Positions 1 to 12,030 are shown, counted from the first letter of the stretch. The stretch is DNA of 64,000 nucleotides from Nageia nagi (GCA_050084985.1 JBITNC010000001.1:51212001-51276000); one strand, 5' to 3'. Numbers and translations are program-made. Notes: a model not told the origin generated them from the sequence alone.

Positions 1-1900
1 TCCTTAGTCCTTGTAACATACCTCAAGATTTGCTTAATAGCATTGAGATGCTCAACATAAGGCTTTTGCATGAATCATTCCATCAAATTCACTATAAAGG
101 TAATATCTAACCTAGATATAGTCAAATATAAAAGACTACCAATTAATTACTTGCAAGCTATAGCATCAGCTAATTGAGAGTTGGAGTTTAGAGAGATAGT
201 AATTCTAGGAGAAATTGGGATTGTAGCATATCTACACTCTTACATTCCAAAATTCTTTAAGATGTTTGATATATACTTAGATTAATTAGGATAAATATAA
301 TTCTTATATTGATACACTTGCATTCTAAGATAGTAGTGTAAGAGACCAAGATCAATCATTTCAAATGTTACCTTAAGTTTGGATATGCACTCTTGAATGA
401 TTTCATGATTATTTTTAGTTATCATAAGATCATCCATATAAATGAGAATCAAGACCATATCTTTTTCATGATTGAGCATATATAGATCAGAGTAAAAAAA
501 ACACTTGGAAAAACCAATGTCTGCAAAGTACCCTAAAATCTTTCTATACCAGGCCCAAGGTGCTTATTTAAGTCCATATAATGACTTTTTTAGCTTGACA
601 TAAAAGATTCTTTATCTTTCATAATAAACCTTCTAGTTGATTCATGAATATTTTCACATCTAAGTCACCATTGATAAATGCACTCTTGATATCAAGTTGA
701 AAAACTTTCCATCCTTGAGCTCCAAAAAGAGAAAGGATAATCCTAATAGTAGGGATCTTTGTCATAGAAGAAAAGGTTTCCTCATAATCTACATCGTATT
801 TATGAGCAAAACTTTAGCTACTAACCTTACCTTATATTTTTTAATATCTACAATTGAATTGAACTTGACTTTGTAGATCCACTTATTGCTAATCATAGTA
901 TTCTCATTGGGATAAGGAACCAAGTCCCAAGTTTTATTTTTCATGATCACTTCATACTCCATTTTCATGGATTCCATCTAGCACTTATGCTTAGAAGCTT
1001 CTTTGAAATTTGAGAGCTCATGCTTATTATCAAATAAGGATTTATTCAAGGTTATACTCCTTGTTACCCTTTGTGTTGGAGAATTTTGTTCCTGAGATGA
1101 CTTATCTTTATCAATATCTAACTAGCTAGGTGCAACTAAAGAGTCCCTTGGATCATCAACATTCTCATTATAAGTAGATTCATTAGGAAGTTCATTGAAC
1201 TTTACATCCTTTGAAATGAACATGGTTTTATAGGATGGATAGTAGAGCCTATAGCCTCTATACTAATTGTCATAACCCACAAAGATGCATTTTTTAGCTC
1301 TTTTGTTCAACTTTTTCCTTTTCTCACAAACACTGTAGGAGAATGCTTCACAACCAAACACTTTAAGGTGAGAAACGTTAGGTTTTCTTTCTTATCATGA
1401 TTCAAAAAGAGTTTTTCTTTGAAAAGCTTTTGTGGAACACCTATTTAAGGTATAAATAGCAGTGCTCATAGCTTCACCCCATAAGAAGCTAGGAAGATTA
1501 CCCAAGATGCATTTAGCCATCTTCATAATTATTCTATTTTTCCTTTCACCAACACCATTCTGCTAAGGAGTGAAAGAAATTATAAATTGCCTCTTGATTC
1601 CATACTTAGCATAAAAATCATTGAACTAATTATTGTTATATTCTCTTCCATTATTTGATCTTAACATCTTGATTTTAAGATTAGTTTGATTTTCAACAAA
1701 GGCCTTAAAATTTTTAAAACTCTCAAAAGTTTGATCCTTGTGCTCAAGTAGATACCCAAAGGTCATCTTACTAAATTCATCAATGAAGGTAAAGATGTAA
1801 GATACTCCTTTAAGTGATTTAGTCTAAAATGGACCTATCAAATATAAATGCACATGTTGAAGAGGTTGAGATGCTCTTGTTGCTTTATCTTTTTCAAACT
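1..1900 (-). pseudogene. Copia A, integrase to reverse transcriptase part of pol (broken)
   Basis: Minus-strand remnant of a Ty1/copia polyprotein, read from 1900 down to 1. Order seen: integrase core, about 1900-1560; integrase C-terminal region, about 1450-1200; N-terminal reverse transcriptase with a KTWDLVPYPNE block, 789-977; RT catalytic block LIYMDDL and downstream, 282-479. This is the standard copia order. The integrase motif that is normally RSDNG reads RSNNG (codon at 1653-1655), so the middle catalytic Asp is lost. Stops and frameshifts are frequent. The reading frame continues on the other side of element B at 10654, so this is the distal half of element A; RNase H and the 3' LTR lie off the left edge. 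It cannot encode a working enzyme as it stands. Confidence 0.88.
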
Positions 1901-1961
1901 TATTGGAATGTATAATGCATTATTATAAATATTTGTATTAAATCTTCTATGTAAATTCATT

Positions 1962-1996
1962 AATACTTAAGGGTATCATTTGATACCTTAAGTATT
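1962..1996 (+). promoter_or_regulatory. Hairpin-forming palindrome in the copia LTR
   Basis: Arms AATACTTAAGG and CCTTAAGTATT with inner TATCA/TGATA pairs and one unpaired G form a near-perfect stem around a TT loop. The same hairpin is found at the same distance from the LTR start at 10205-10239, at 15454-15488 (minus) and at 62251-62285 (one change). The more diverged LTR at 19325-19790 has a different stem in the same place. What it does is unknown; an RNA or DNA structure in U3 is the simplest idea. Confidence 0.7.
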
Positions 1997-2121
1997 TAAG
2001 TAAATATGATAATATAACTTGTCTTACACTTCATGTCATGAGCGTACCCTTAGGTAAAAGGATGTGCATGTCATGCTTTTATACATTGGATAAAAGAGTA
2101 ATCCAAAGAGGGATTTTGGCC

Positions 2122-2130
2122 TATAAATAG
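2122..2130 (+). promoter_or_regulatory. TATA box of copia B 5' LTR
   Basis: TATAAATAG preceded by GGCC. The same box lies at 10366-10374, 62412-62420 and, on the minus strand, about 15320-15328 (CTATTTATA). It would place transcription start roughly 30 bp downstream inside the LTR, normal for a copia promoter. Confidence 0.7.
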
Positions 2131-2406
2131 AAGGATCTCTCTTTGTGATCACACACCAATTATGGAGTAAAATTATGCTATAGGATAGAAGTGTAGGAGT
2201 TGACATTAGGAGAATTGTAAGATAGTTGTATTTGTGATTGAAGTAAAGATCTAGTCAGTGGATGTACTCCTAGTTGGAGGAACCACTTTACATCTTGAGT
2301 TACTTTGTGAGATTATCTTATTTGTAAGATTGTTAGATGTGTATTGTGAGATTTCAAGAGATATTGGTTATTTAAGAATTATCTTGTTAGTGTTAGTTCT
2401 TTCAAA

Positions 2407-2419
2407 TTGATATCAGAGC
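2407..2419 (+). other. Primer binding site of copia B (initiator Met tRNA)
   Basis: TTGATATCAGAGC lies 2 bp after the LTR end. It matches the plant copia site TTGGTATCAGAGC except for one G-to-A change. Confidence 0.9.
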
Positions 2420-5360
2420 TCTTTGAAGGCTACTCCTCACATTTTTAGTTTGGAGACTCATCTTCAACTTGGAGGTCTTTATTCTTCTCTCTACTCTTCA
2501 TTATTGAGGTAAAATTCAAGAGAAGGTATAAAATCCTCCTTCTTGGTTTTTCTTTATGATAATAACATATTATTTGCTATGTGTTAGTTCCTTTTTAAGA
2601 AAAATATGATTGAAATAGCATAAGGCAATTTTTTTATATACTATCCTCTCATGTTAATTGCATTTTTTTTTTGCTTCATACTTTGACATATTTTCTATTT
2701 AAGAGGATAGTATACAAAATTTCTCTTCACTTTATAACATATTTTTTATCCTTTTTTTAAGCTTGCTTAAAATAAAAGGTTGCATTTTATTTTTTACTAA
2801 AAATATATATGTATTTTTTTTGTTTAAATATGTTTTTCATTATACAAAAATTGTATAAAATATTATTTAAATCTATGTGCCTATATTTGAATGTGAGTTT
2901 CAATGGGAAAGGTAGGTTAATTTTTTCAAAAAAAAGGGATGAATTTATTATTTCTATCAAATATATATTCACAAATATATATTTTTAATATACATTGGTA
3001 TTTGCTAGTTGCAACTATGAAAAATTATTTACAATAATCTTTGATGTTTATGTCGTGTCTTGTTTCTTCTCCAAGGTTGATGTAATTTTGTTCTGCTAGG
3101 TCTTTACTAGCTACACTTTTCTAGGTTTTGCTTGGTCCCTATCAGCTAGTCTCTATGTCTTGTGAGGTTTTTTGACTCCCTATCTCCCTCTATCCTCAGT
3201 GCATGACATCTCTAGTTGACTTGGCCCTCGTAGCCCTTTGTAATGCATCTCCTCCTTCTCACCTAGTGATAGAATCCTTTCTACATCTGAAACCCTACTC
3301 ACTCCTTAGTTGCATTAGTCAAAAGGCCCTCATGGCCATTCAATGATTGTTCCCTTATGACTAGTCAGCTTCTCTTCCTTTGCATCCTTCTTATTTTGGG
3401 TGCAAAAGGTCAAGTGGCTCCTCCATTCTCATGTAGCTCCTTACCACCTTGTGTGGATTATTTTTATCTCTTGAAAACCTACAAGGCCCCCTTTTCACTT
3501 ATCCTAGGCTGCTGGTGGTGGTTCTTTATCACTAAAACTTCAACTAGGCCTCTATGTAGCCTTCTTGGCCCTTGCTAGGCTATGTCTAGGTTAGTGGGAA
3601 AGGAGTTCTAAAGGCATTCAACTCCCTTCATGCATAATTCCTCTATCTTATCACCACCATCAATTCATCACTACCACTCCTCTCCACTCATGGCCCCTCC
3701 TCACTACCTCCACTATGCTTCACAACCAAGTCCAGCTAGCCTCCTTAAACATCATATTACAGCCTCCTCCTCATAGATGATAAAAATTTACCTACATAGC
3801 CAATAAATCATATTAAATGAAGTCCTTCTTTGTTTAAAAAAAGAAGGTCTATCTTTCTAAGCACATCATTATTTTTGGAATTTGTTCACCTAACTTTTTA
3901 CCTTTCATGTCAATCCCCTAATATGTCTGACTTAAGTGTTTGGACAATTTTTTTTTTTGCATTAATGATGAATTTTTTTACAAGCAAACTATAATAAATT
4001 AAATATGCACATAGAAGGGGTATGGGTCTCCTCTTTTTCCATTTAATTCTTACAAACTTGGAAAGTAGTGAACTTTTTAAGGTAATAATGGCAAAAATAA
4101 TTTTTTAAAGTAAAAATGGATTTTTTTTTTTACTTAGAAGTATAACCTTTTACCTTCATAAATTACTTAGGCAAAATGATAATTGTAGTGTAATTTTTTC
4201 TAGGGTAAAAATTAACATTGTTTTTTTTACCTAAGTATCTATTAAAGGGATCATATTACCTACAAGGTTTTTTTTAAGTAAACAATAGGAGGAGAAATTT
4301 TTTGATATTTTTACTTAAAAATATTAGAATGAATGCATACTTAAGTTTTTATATATCTCTCTAAGCATTTATTTTTTTATGCAAATTAATGGAATATTGC
4401 ATGCTCAATTTCTTTTAAGAATGATGCATTCTTACTTAATTCTTTAAGCTAATGAAATGGTTCAAGCTTATTACTTAAATTTTTTTAAGTTATTTAAATT
4501 TTTTTAAGTTATGATGTAATTAATTAATCTTCAATTTTATTTTCTTATGCAAAGTATGGAATGGACTTGTGCAAAATAAGAGATGATATAAAGATATCCT
4601 TTAGGGGTTGGTAAACAAAATTCATTAGAAACTTAGATTTCAAGTTATTGAATAGATGATGTTTTACTTATACTCTTTTTGCATTTTTGATTTATTTATT
4701 TATGCAAACATTGATATGAGAAACCCCTTAAAATGAACATATATGTACATACATTTTGCAACATGATTTGTTTGAGGAGCCATGAGGTTAGGATAGGTAG
4801 ACTGGAGCCTTTAAGTTCGATGATTTAAGTGGTGAAAAGTTTGTACTTCTTAATTATCTCTAAGTCCTTTGTTGGTATAGATTTAACTCTAATAGGTGGA
4901 CAAGTATGTGTGTAGTGATACCAAATATTCGCATGTCCATTAAGGAATTATCCTAATAACCTAGGAGGATAACTTGAAACTTAATCAAGATTAATAATTT
5001 GGTCAATCTAATAAATATCAAAACCTTAAAAAATAGCTAGTACTTCTCATTGTGAGAGTATATTATTTTTCAAGGGGAACAAATTGAGGATTGGTAGTAC
5101 TTGGGCTCCTTTTGTGTGGGCATCTAGGTGAAGGCTTAATTTTTAGATAAGAAAATAAGCTTCAACAATGTCACTCTACATCTATGGTTGTTGATATGAG
5201 AAATGTATTTGGGTATATGGATTATTATTTTAATTGTAAAACATTTGCACTTGTGAATCAAATCAAACATGTTTTTAGTGTTAAATGTAACATGTATTAT
5301 TTATTTGCTTGAAACTTAACATTTAATGTTGAAACCGTATGCATATTATTTCACACTCTT
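2420..5360 (+). other. Long untranslated leader of copia B
   Basis: About 3 kb between the primer site and gag with no supportable gene. Three zones are visible: an AT-rich zone with poly-T runs (to about 3050); a C/T-rich zone (about 3080-3780) that contains the only longish frame, 3357-3578, probably chance; and an AT-rich zone with repeated TTACTTAA/TTTTTTAAGTTA motifs (about 3840-4560). Element A has the same spacing and three-zone layout on the minus strand. Some leader stretches, such as that around 4900-5200, can be followed in A at about 12100-12450. Confidence 0.7.
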
Positions 5361-5364
5361 ATGT

Positions 5365-6330
5365 AGCAAATGTGAGAATCTTTTTTACCTAAACACAATT
5401 TTGATGGTTCTAACTATGGGATTTGGGAACTCAAATGAGATCTGAATTGCAAGTAAGGAAGCTTTTGCAAACAATGAATGTACCTCTTACATATGAGAAG
5501 GCACTTGAGGCTTACAACACAAAGAATGAGTTGACAACCTTTATGATTTACCATGTAGTTTAAGATGATGTGCTCCTGATGATTTCCTTTTCAACCTCGA
5601 TAATGAAAGTATAGGATAAGCTAAAGCAAATCTACCTTGGTTCAAACTTTTCAAAAAGATTTATCATACTCCAAAAGTTACTTCAATCTTATCAAGGGAA
5701 AAATAAAAATATGGCTATCTATTTAAATAAAATCATTAATATAAGGATCCAACTTGCTGCTTATGGATGCAATTGGATCAATGATGAGTTCATGGTCTTC
5801 ATCATTCTTCAAAGCCTCTCTTCAAAGTTTGAAAAATTTATAATAGTTATAAAAATAAAGCTTGATGATGAAAAAAAAGTTTTATCTCTTGAGAACCTTT
5901 CAAGGCACCAATTGAAGCATGAGGAAATCCTTAACAATCAAGGGTTGATTTCTTCTTCTAAGGATAATAACATTGCTCTTGGATCAACCAAAATCTTTTC
6001 AAAAAAAATTCCAACCATCAAAAAAAAATTTATCCATCTTCCTTTAAAAGATTTGAGAAAAGAGGTAACAGCTACAACAGCAATAGGAACAATAAAAACC
6101 ATAGTAGCAAAAACAACGGTAATAACAATCATTTCAAGTAAAGATATGGAAAAGGTAAAGCAAACACTTCTTATCTTAAGAAAAAATTTGATGATAATTG
6201 TAACTATTATGGTATTCAAGGTCACAAAAAAATTGATTGCTATAAAAAGAAAAGAGAGGAAAAGAATAAAGGTAATAAAAATGTAAAGAACTACAAAGGA
6301 AAGAAGAATATTTATGCTAGTTTTGTTATA
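5365..6330 (+). pseudogene. Copia B gag remnant
   Basis: Gag-like frame beginning with a FDGSNYGIWEL block (about 5400-5440), typical of the N-terminal copia gag (UBN2 type). The longest open piece is 5711-6286, but that frame leaves the gag frame near its end. A zinc knuckle at about 6195-6245 reads CNYYGIQGHKKIDC in its own frame: the CX2CX4HX4C pattern is kept except that the second Cys is Tyr (TGT to TAT). A Lys-rich tail follows. Several stops and frameshifts break it. The role would be nucleocapsid formation and RNA binding. Confidence 0.8.
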
Positions 6331-6354
6331 GTGCTCTACTCTATGTTTTGTTCT

Positions 6355-9300
6355 TTTTCATCTGAATGGATTGTTAGCTTTGGTTGCACTAATCACTTAT
6401 GCTTTGAAAAAGAAAAGTTTGAGAACTTTCACAAGTATAAAAAGGATGTGCTTATGATAGGTGATAACTCTACCCTTAAATTCTAAGGAATTGAAAATAT
6501 GCTGATTCATGAAAAGGTTTTTGAAAATATTTTTTATATTCCTAAGTTAAGGATAAACCTTCTCTCTCTAATCCAAGTTGCTAAAAAATGATACTTTTTT
6601 GAGTTTGACTTTTAATCTTGATGCATTAAGAAAGTACTTGCCACTTTGGTTAAAGTATCTATGAAAGATAACCTCTACATTATGGATCAAGTTCCATAAA
6701 ATATGTCTCTTACTTCTAGTGTGTGTTCTAAAGGCAATCTTTAACACCATAATTTAGAAAATCTTAACCATAAGAGTATTCAATTCATGAAAAACCAAAA
6801 AACTTATGAAATGTTTGCTTTCAATTTCTCTTTTAGTTGGTCTATGTAAGAAGTGCATTCTTGGCAAGATGCATAGAAGTGCATTCTTGGCAAGATAAGA
6901 TAATAAGAGCATCTCAACCTCTTCAACTTGTGCATTTAGATTTGATGGATCCATTTCAGACTAAGTTATCTTACATCTTGACCTTCATTAATAACTTTAG
7001 TAGGATAACCTTTGGGTATCTACTTGAGCATAAAGATTAAAACTTTTGAGAGTTTTAAGGTATTTAAGGCCTTTGTTAAGATTCAAACTAACCTTAAAAT
7101 CAATATGTTAAGATCAAATAATAGAGGAGAATATAATAGCAATGAGTTTAATGACTATTGTACTAAGTATAGAATCAATAGATAGATTACAATTCTATAC
7201 ACTCCTTTGTAGAATGGTGTTGTTGAAAAAAAATAGAACAATTATGGAGATGGTTAGATGCATGTTAGGTAATCTTCCTAAATTCTTGTGTGGTGAAGCT
7301 ATGAGCACTACTATTTATACCTTGAATAGGTGTCTCACAAATCCATTCAAAGTAAAACTCCTTTTGAGGTATGGTTAAGAAGAAAACCTAACATTTTTCA
7401 CCTTAGGGTGTTTGGTTGTGAAGTATACTCCTACATTATTTCTAAGAAAAGGAAGAAGTTGGACAAAAGAGTTAAAAAATACATCTTTGTAGGTTATGAT
7501 AGTCAGCATAAAGGCTACAAGCTTTACTCTCCAACCTATAAAGTAGTGTTCATTTCAAAGGATGTAAAGTTCAATGAACTTCCTAAAGAATTTGCTTCTA
7601 ATGAGGATGTTGATGATCTAAAGGACTCTTTAGTTGATTTTATATGCTTGGATATTGATATACACAAGTCACCTTAGGAAAAAAATTCTCTAACATAAAG
7701 GGTAATAAGGAGTATGACCTTCAACAAATCTTTAATTGCAAAGATTGATAACAAGCATGAGCTCTCAACTTTCAAAGAAACTTCTAAGCATGAGTACTAT
7801 ATGGAAGCCATGAAAGTGGAGTATGAGGCACTTATGAAAAATAAAACTTGAAACTTGGTTCCTTATCCCAATGAAAAAAATTTGATTATCAATAAGTGGA
7901 TCTACAAGGTTAAGTTCAATTTAGTAGGAGATATTGAGAAATACAAGGCAAGGTTAGTAGCTAAAGGTTTTGCTCAAAAATACTATGTATATTATGAGAA
8001 AACCTTTTCTCCCATGGTAAAGATATCTACTATAAGAGTTATCCTTGATTTTTGTATAGCTCAAGGATGGAAAGTTTTTTAACTTGATGTCAAGAGTGCA
8101 TTTTTCAATGGTGACTTGAATGTGAAAATATTCATGAATCAACTAGAAGGGTTTATTATGGAAGGCAAAGAGTCCTTTGTGTGTAAGCTAAAGAAATCTT
8201 TATATGGACTTAAGCAAGCACCTTGAACCTAGTATAGAAAGATTTTAGGGTACTTTACTAACATTAGATTCTCTATGTATTTTTTTGACTTTGATCTATA
8301 TGTGCTCAATCAAAGAAAATATGTGGTATTGATTCTCTTTTATGTGGATGATCTTTTGATTACTAAGAATAATGATAAAATCATTCAAAAGTGCATATCC
8401 AAACTTAAGGTAACATTTGAAATGATTGATCTTGATCTCTTACACTGCTATCTTAGAATGCAAGTGTATCAATACAAGAATTATACTTATCTTAGTTAAT
8501 CTAAGTATATATCATACATCTTATAGAAGTTTGGAATGGAAGAGTGTAGATATGTTGCAATCCTAGTCTCTCTTAAAATCACTATTTCTCTAATCTTCAA
8601 CTCTTAGTTAGCTAATGCTATAAATTATAGGTAATTAATTACTAATATTTTATATTTGACTATATCTAGGCTAGATATTGCCTTTGCAGTGAATCTCATG
8701 GCATGATTTATGCAAAAGCCTTATATTGAGTACCTCAATGCTATTAAACAAATTTTGAGGTATGTTGCAAGGACTAAGGATCTTGCTCTCAAGTATTTCA
8801 AGTTACCCTCATTTGTTTTCTCTAAATTCTTATATTCTAACTATGGAGGAGATAGAGATGATAGAAAGTCAACCTCTACGTATGTGTTTACTATTGGTTA
8901 AGGTGCTATCTTTTGAGTTTTTAAGAAGCAACTTACTATTTCTCTTTCCATCATAGAAGTCGAATATCATGCCATGTCTGTTATAGCCTAAGAAGCCATT
9001 TGGCTAAGGCATATTCTAAAATAATTTAGGTATGAGCAAGGTGGCTCATCTTTAATCTCTTTAGATAATCAGTCAACTATTTCTTTGGCTAAGAATCTAG
9101 TATTCCATTAGAGAACAAAACATGTAAAAATCCATACCTATTTTATTAGGGAGAAGGTTCTTGATGGCATCATACACATGGAGTATTATCCATCCACCTT
9201 GAACTTTGCTAATTTGTTCATCAAGCCCATCCTAAAAGTTTAGTTCTATAAGCTTAGGGATGTTATTGGGTTGGTGATGTTGCCCTCAAGGAGGAGTGAA
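6355..9300 (+). pseudogene. Copia B pol remnant: protease, integrase, RT, RNase H
   Basis: Copia-order pol. Protease site near 6368: reads WIVSFGCTNH, where WIVDSG is expected, so the catalytic Asp is gone. Integrase, about 6850-7680: HLDLMDPF block, RSNNRGEY with Asp changed to Asn at 7117-7119, then the NGVVE block after a TAG. GYDSQHKGYKLYSP marks the integrase tail (7490-7530). RT: 7790-8500, with NKWIYKVKFN, LDVKSAF after a TAA, and YVDD at 8341-8352. RNase H: about 8650-9260, with GGDRDDRKSTS. Many stops align with Gln, Trp or Arg positions (for example KT-stop for KTW and stop-LDVKSAF), as expected from C-to-T and G-to-A decay. Not functional. Confidence 0.9.
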
Positions 9301-9439
9301 TTTTGAATTCTTGTATTGAATTCATATTTGTAATGACAACTTCATCTCTAGGAGAATTTTATGCTATATAGTGTTGATTTTGTTGTACACCTTCATGGTA
9401 AGTTTACTCTACATGAGAAACTTATTCTACAAATTGGCC

Positions 9440-9655
9440 AATCTAGCACTGTTTAGTTATTCATATGTGAGAAACTCTTATGTGTCTTTTAGCACTATTC
9501 AATTATCCATATGTGAGACACTTGTATGTGCATACTCTATTTTTGATCAATCTAGCATTGTTCAGATATCCATATGTGAGGAACTCTTATGTGTCTTTTG
9601 GCATTGTTCAATTATCCATATGTGAGAAACTCGTATGTGCATGCTCTATTTTGTA
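9440..9655 (+). repeat. Tandem repeats in the copia B 3' untranslated region
   Basis: About four related units of roughly 50 bp containing CATATGTGAGAAACTC.TATGTG, arranged as two copies of a longer unit of about 105 bp. They lie between the end of RNase H and the 3' LTR. Confidence 0.75.
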
Positions 9656-10022
9656 ATGATAATCAACACATATTTTATACACAGCAGGTGACTATAAGTT
9701 TTTGGCATGGCATCTTCATGATGACTTATAGTGCACCATTGATTAGTTTATGATGGCATTTTTGTAATTCATCTATCCTTGTTGATATGAATATGATGCA
9801 TCTAACTGATTTTCTTATTTGAGCTACTTATGACTTGTAAGTTCTTTTGAGATTATAAGTTACTTATCTTAGGTATGCTGGCTTTTGGAGACTCTTCATG
9901 ACTTTTAGTTGGATGACTACTTTATGTACATTGAAATTGGCTATGGTTAATGATTGTATTTGGAAAAGTAGTGAGTCTCAAACTAAATATTTCTTACTTT
10001 ACAAATATGTAAAAAGTTCTCA

Positions 10023-10082
10023 TCTTCATTGCATCTATTTGAAGAATAACTCTCTTCATTGCATCTATTTGAAGAATAACTC
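10023..10082 (+). repeat. Perfect 30-bp tandem duplication
   Basis: Two identical 30-bp units beginning TCTTCATTGCATC, back to back, just upstream of the polypurine tract of element B. Being identical in an otherwise diverged element, the duplication is probably recent. Confidence 0.9.
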
Positions 10083-10134
10083 TCTTACTTTCTCTTTTTC
10101 TTTTCTCTTACTTGCTTTATACCAATATTGCATT

Positions 10135-10143
10135 AAGAGGGAG
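10135..10143 (+). other. Polypurine tract of copia B
   Basis: AAGAGGGAG directly abuts the TGTTGG start of the 3' LTR, the expected place for the second-strand primer. Confidence 0.85.
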
Positions 10144-10648
10144 TGTTGGAATGTATAATGCATTATTGTAAAGGTTTGTATTAAATATTTTATGTAAATT
10201 CACTAATACTTAAGGGTATCATTTGATACCTTAAGTATTTAAGTGAATATGATAATGTAACTTGTTCTACACTCCATGTCATGAGCATACCCCTTGGGTA
10301 AAAAGATATGCATGTCATACTTTTGAATATTAGATAAAAGAGTGATCCAAAGAAAGATTTTGGCCTATAAATAGAAGGCTCCCTCTTTATGATCACACAC
10401 CAATTGTAGAGTAAAATTATGCTATAGGATAGAAGTGTAAGAGTTGACATTAGGATAATTGTAAGAGAGTTATATTTGTGATTGAAATAAAGATCTAGTT
10501 AGTGGATGTACTCTTAGTTGGAGAAACCACTTTACATATTGAGTTACTTTGTGAAATTATCTTATTTGTGAGATTGTTAGATATGTATTGTGAGCTTTCA
10601 AGAGATCTTGGTTGTTTAAAAACTATCTTGTTAGTATTAGTTCTTTCA
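10144..10648 (+). repeat. 3' LTR of copia B
   Basis: 505 bp, TGTTGGAATG to TTCTTTCA, with TATAAATAG at 10366-10374 and the palindrome at 10205-10239. It is followed by the target duplication AAACT. It differs from the 5' LTR at several dozen sites, mostly transitions. Confidence 0.95.
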
Positions 10649-10653
10649 AAACT

Positions 10654-12030
10654 TTTATCTATGCATCTTATCAAGAATGCACTTCTTGCATAGACCAACC
10701 GAAGGAGAAATTAAAAGCAAACATTTTATAAGTTCTTAGTCTTTCATGATTTGAATACTCTTGTGGTTAAGGTACCCTAAATGATGGTGCCAAATATTAC
10801 CTTTAGAACACATACTTATTGCCAGATACATCTTTGATAGAACTTGATACACACTATAGAGGTTATCTTTCATAGATCCTTTAACCAAAGTGATAAGTTC
10901 TTTCTTAATGCACTAGGATTGAGAGTCAAACTCAAAATATTACCTTTTTCTAGCAACTTAGATTATGGACAGAAGGTTAATCTTTAACTTAGAAATATAG
11001 AGAACATTTTCAATAACCTTTTCAAGAATCAACACACTTCCAATTCCTTGGACGTTAAGGGTAAATTTATCACCTATCACAACATCTTTTTTATACTTGT
11101 GAAAGTTATTAATTTTTTTTTTCAAAGCATAGGTGATTAGTGCAAACAAAATCAACAATCCATTCAAATGAAAAAGAGTGAGACATAGAGTAGAGCATCA
11201 TAGCAAAACTAGCATGAATATTCTTCTTTCTTTTGAAGTTCTTTATATTTTTATTACCTTTGTTCTTTTTCTCTTTTTTCTTTTTATAGTAATCAACTTA
11301 TTTATGACCTTAAATGCCACAATAGTTACAATTACCATGAAACATTTTCTTCAGATAAGGATTATTTACTTTGCCTTTTCTATCTCTTTGCTTGAAATGA
11401 TTGTTATTATCATTGTTCCTACTATTGTGGTTATTATTTTTGTTGTTTTGCTACTGATGTAGCCATTGCCTAATCTTTTGAATTAAGAAGGATAAGATTT
11501 CTTTTCATGGTTGAACTTCTCTTTGAAAGGGGTTTTGGTTGCTCCAAAAGCAATGTTATTATCCTTAGGAGAAGAAATCAACACCTTATTGTTAAAGGTT
11601 TCTTCATGCTTCAATAGGTACCTAGAAAGGTTCTCAAGGGATAAGACTTTTTCTTCATCATCAAGCTTTATTTTCATAACCATCATAAAGTTTTTAAACT
11701 TTAAAGAATGATAAAGACTATGAACTCATCATTGATCCTTCCTTTACTGAGGTTGAAGAAGAAATCATCAAGAGGACATCATCTAAAATTACATAGTAAA
11801 TCATGGATGTTACCAAATCATTTTTTATGTTGTATTCCTCTAGTGTCGTTTCATTTGTAGAATGTACAAGGTTCTCATTCACTATTTACCAAATCTTTCT
11901 TTCCTACAACTTAGCTTTCATTCAAGGTTCTCAAATCCCAAAGTTGGGACCATCAAAAATGTGTTTGGGTAAAAAGGATTCTCCTATTTACTACAAAAGA
12001 ATGTGAAAAATAAGAAACATATGGTTTAAT
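10654..12030 (-). pseudogene. Copia A gag and protease remnant
   Basis: Minus strand from about 12030 down. Gag blocks matching those of B and C are seen around 11480-11700, with a leucine/lysine-rich LENLSRYLLKHEE motif (B has LENLSRHQLKHEE). The protease region at 10958-11167 has GDKFTLNVQGIGSVLI and ends in KLKINLLSII. The protease active site, in a different frame at about 11140-11165, reads WIVDFVC instead of WIVDSGC: the Asp is kept but Ser-Gly is lost. The remnant ends next to B inside the pre-integrase/integrase start, where the frame is picked up again at 1900. Confidence 0.85.

Larger units (their letters stand above)
1901..2404 (+). repeat. 5' LTR of copia B
   Basis: Left LTR, 504 bp, from TATTGGAATG (the normal TG has become TA) to TTCTTTCA. 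It carries a TATA-type promoter box TATAAATAG at 2122-2130, in a well-conserved stretch shared with the other family LTRs at 10144, 15052 and 62190. A palindrome lies about 60 bp in. Confidence 0.95.
1901..10648 (+). mobile_element. Copia element B, complete nested LTR retrotransposon
   Basis: Complete 8.75-kb Ty1/copia insertion. It has two LTRs of about 504 bp starting TGTTGGAATG (TATTGGAATG in the left copy) and ending TTCTTTCA, a primer binding site just inside the left LTR, gag-pol remnants in copia order, and a purine-rich tract AAGAGGGAG directly before the right LTR. The 5 bp on either side are AAACT (1896-1900 and 10649-10653), an exact target-site duplication. Joining the flanks restores a continuous minus-strand integrase frame of element A, so B inserted into A. 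The LTRs differ at roughly one site in ten by eye, so the insertion is old. The coding region is broken. Confidence 0.95.

Noticed and set aside
3357-3578. 73-codon frame with a hydrophobic start, like a small secreted protein
   Set aside because: Located in the copia B leader, not conserved in A or J, no supporting context.
5938-6225. 95-codon frame opposite the gag of element B
   Set aside because: Shadow of the Lys/Asn-rich gag on the other strand.
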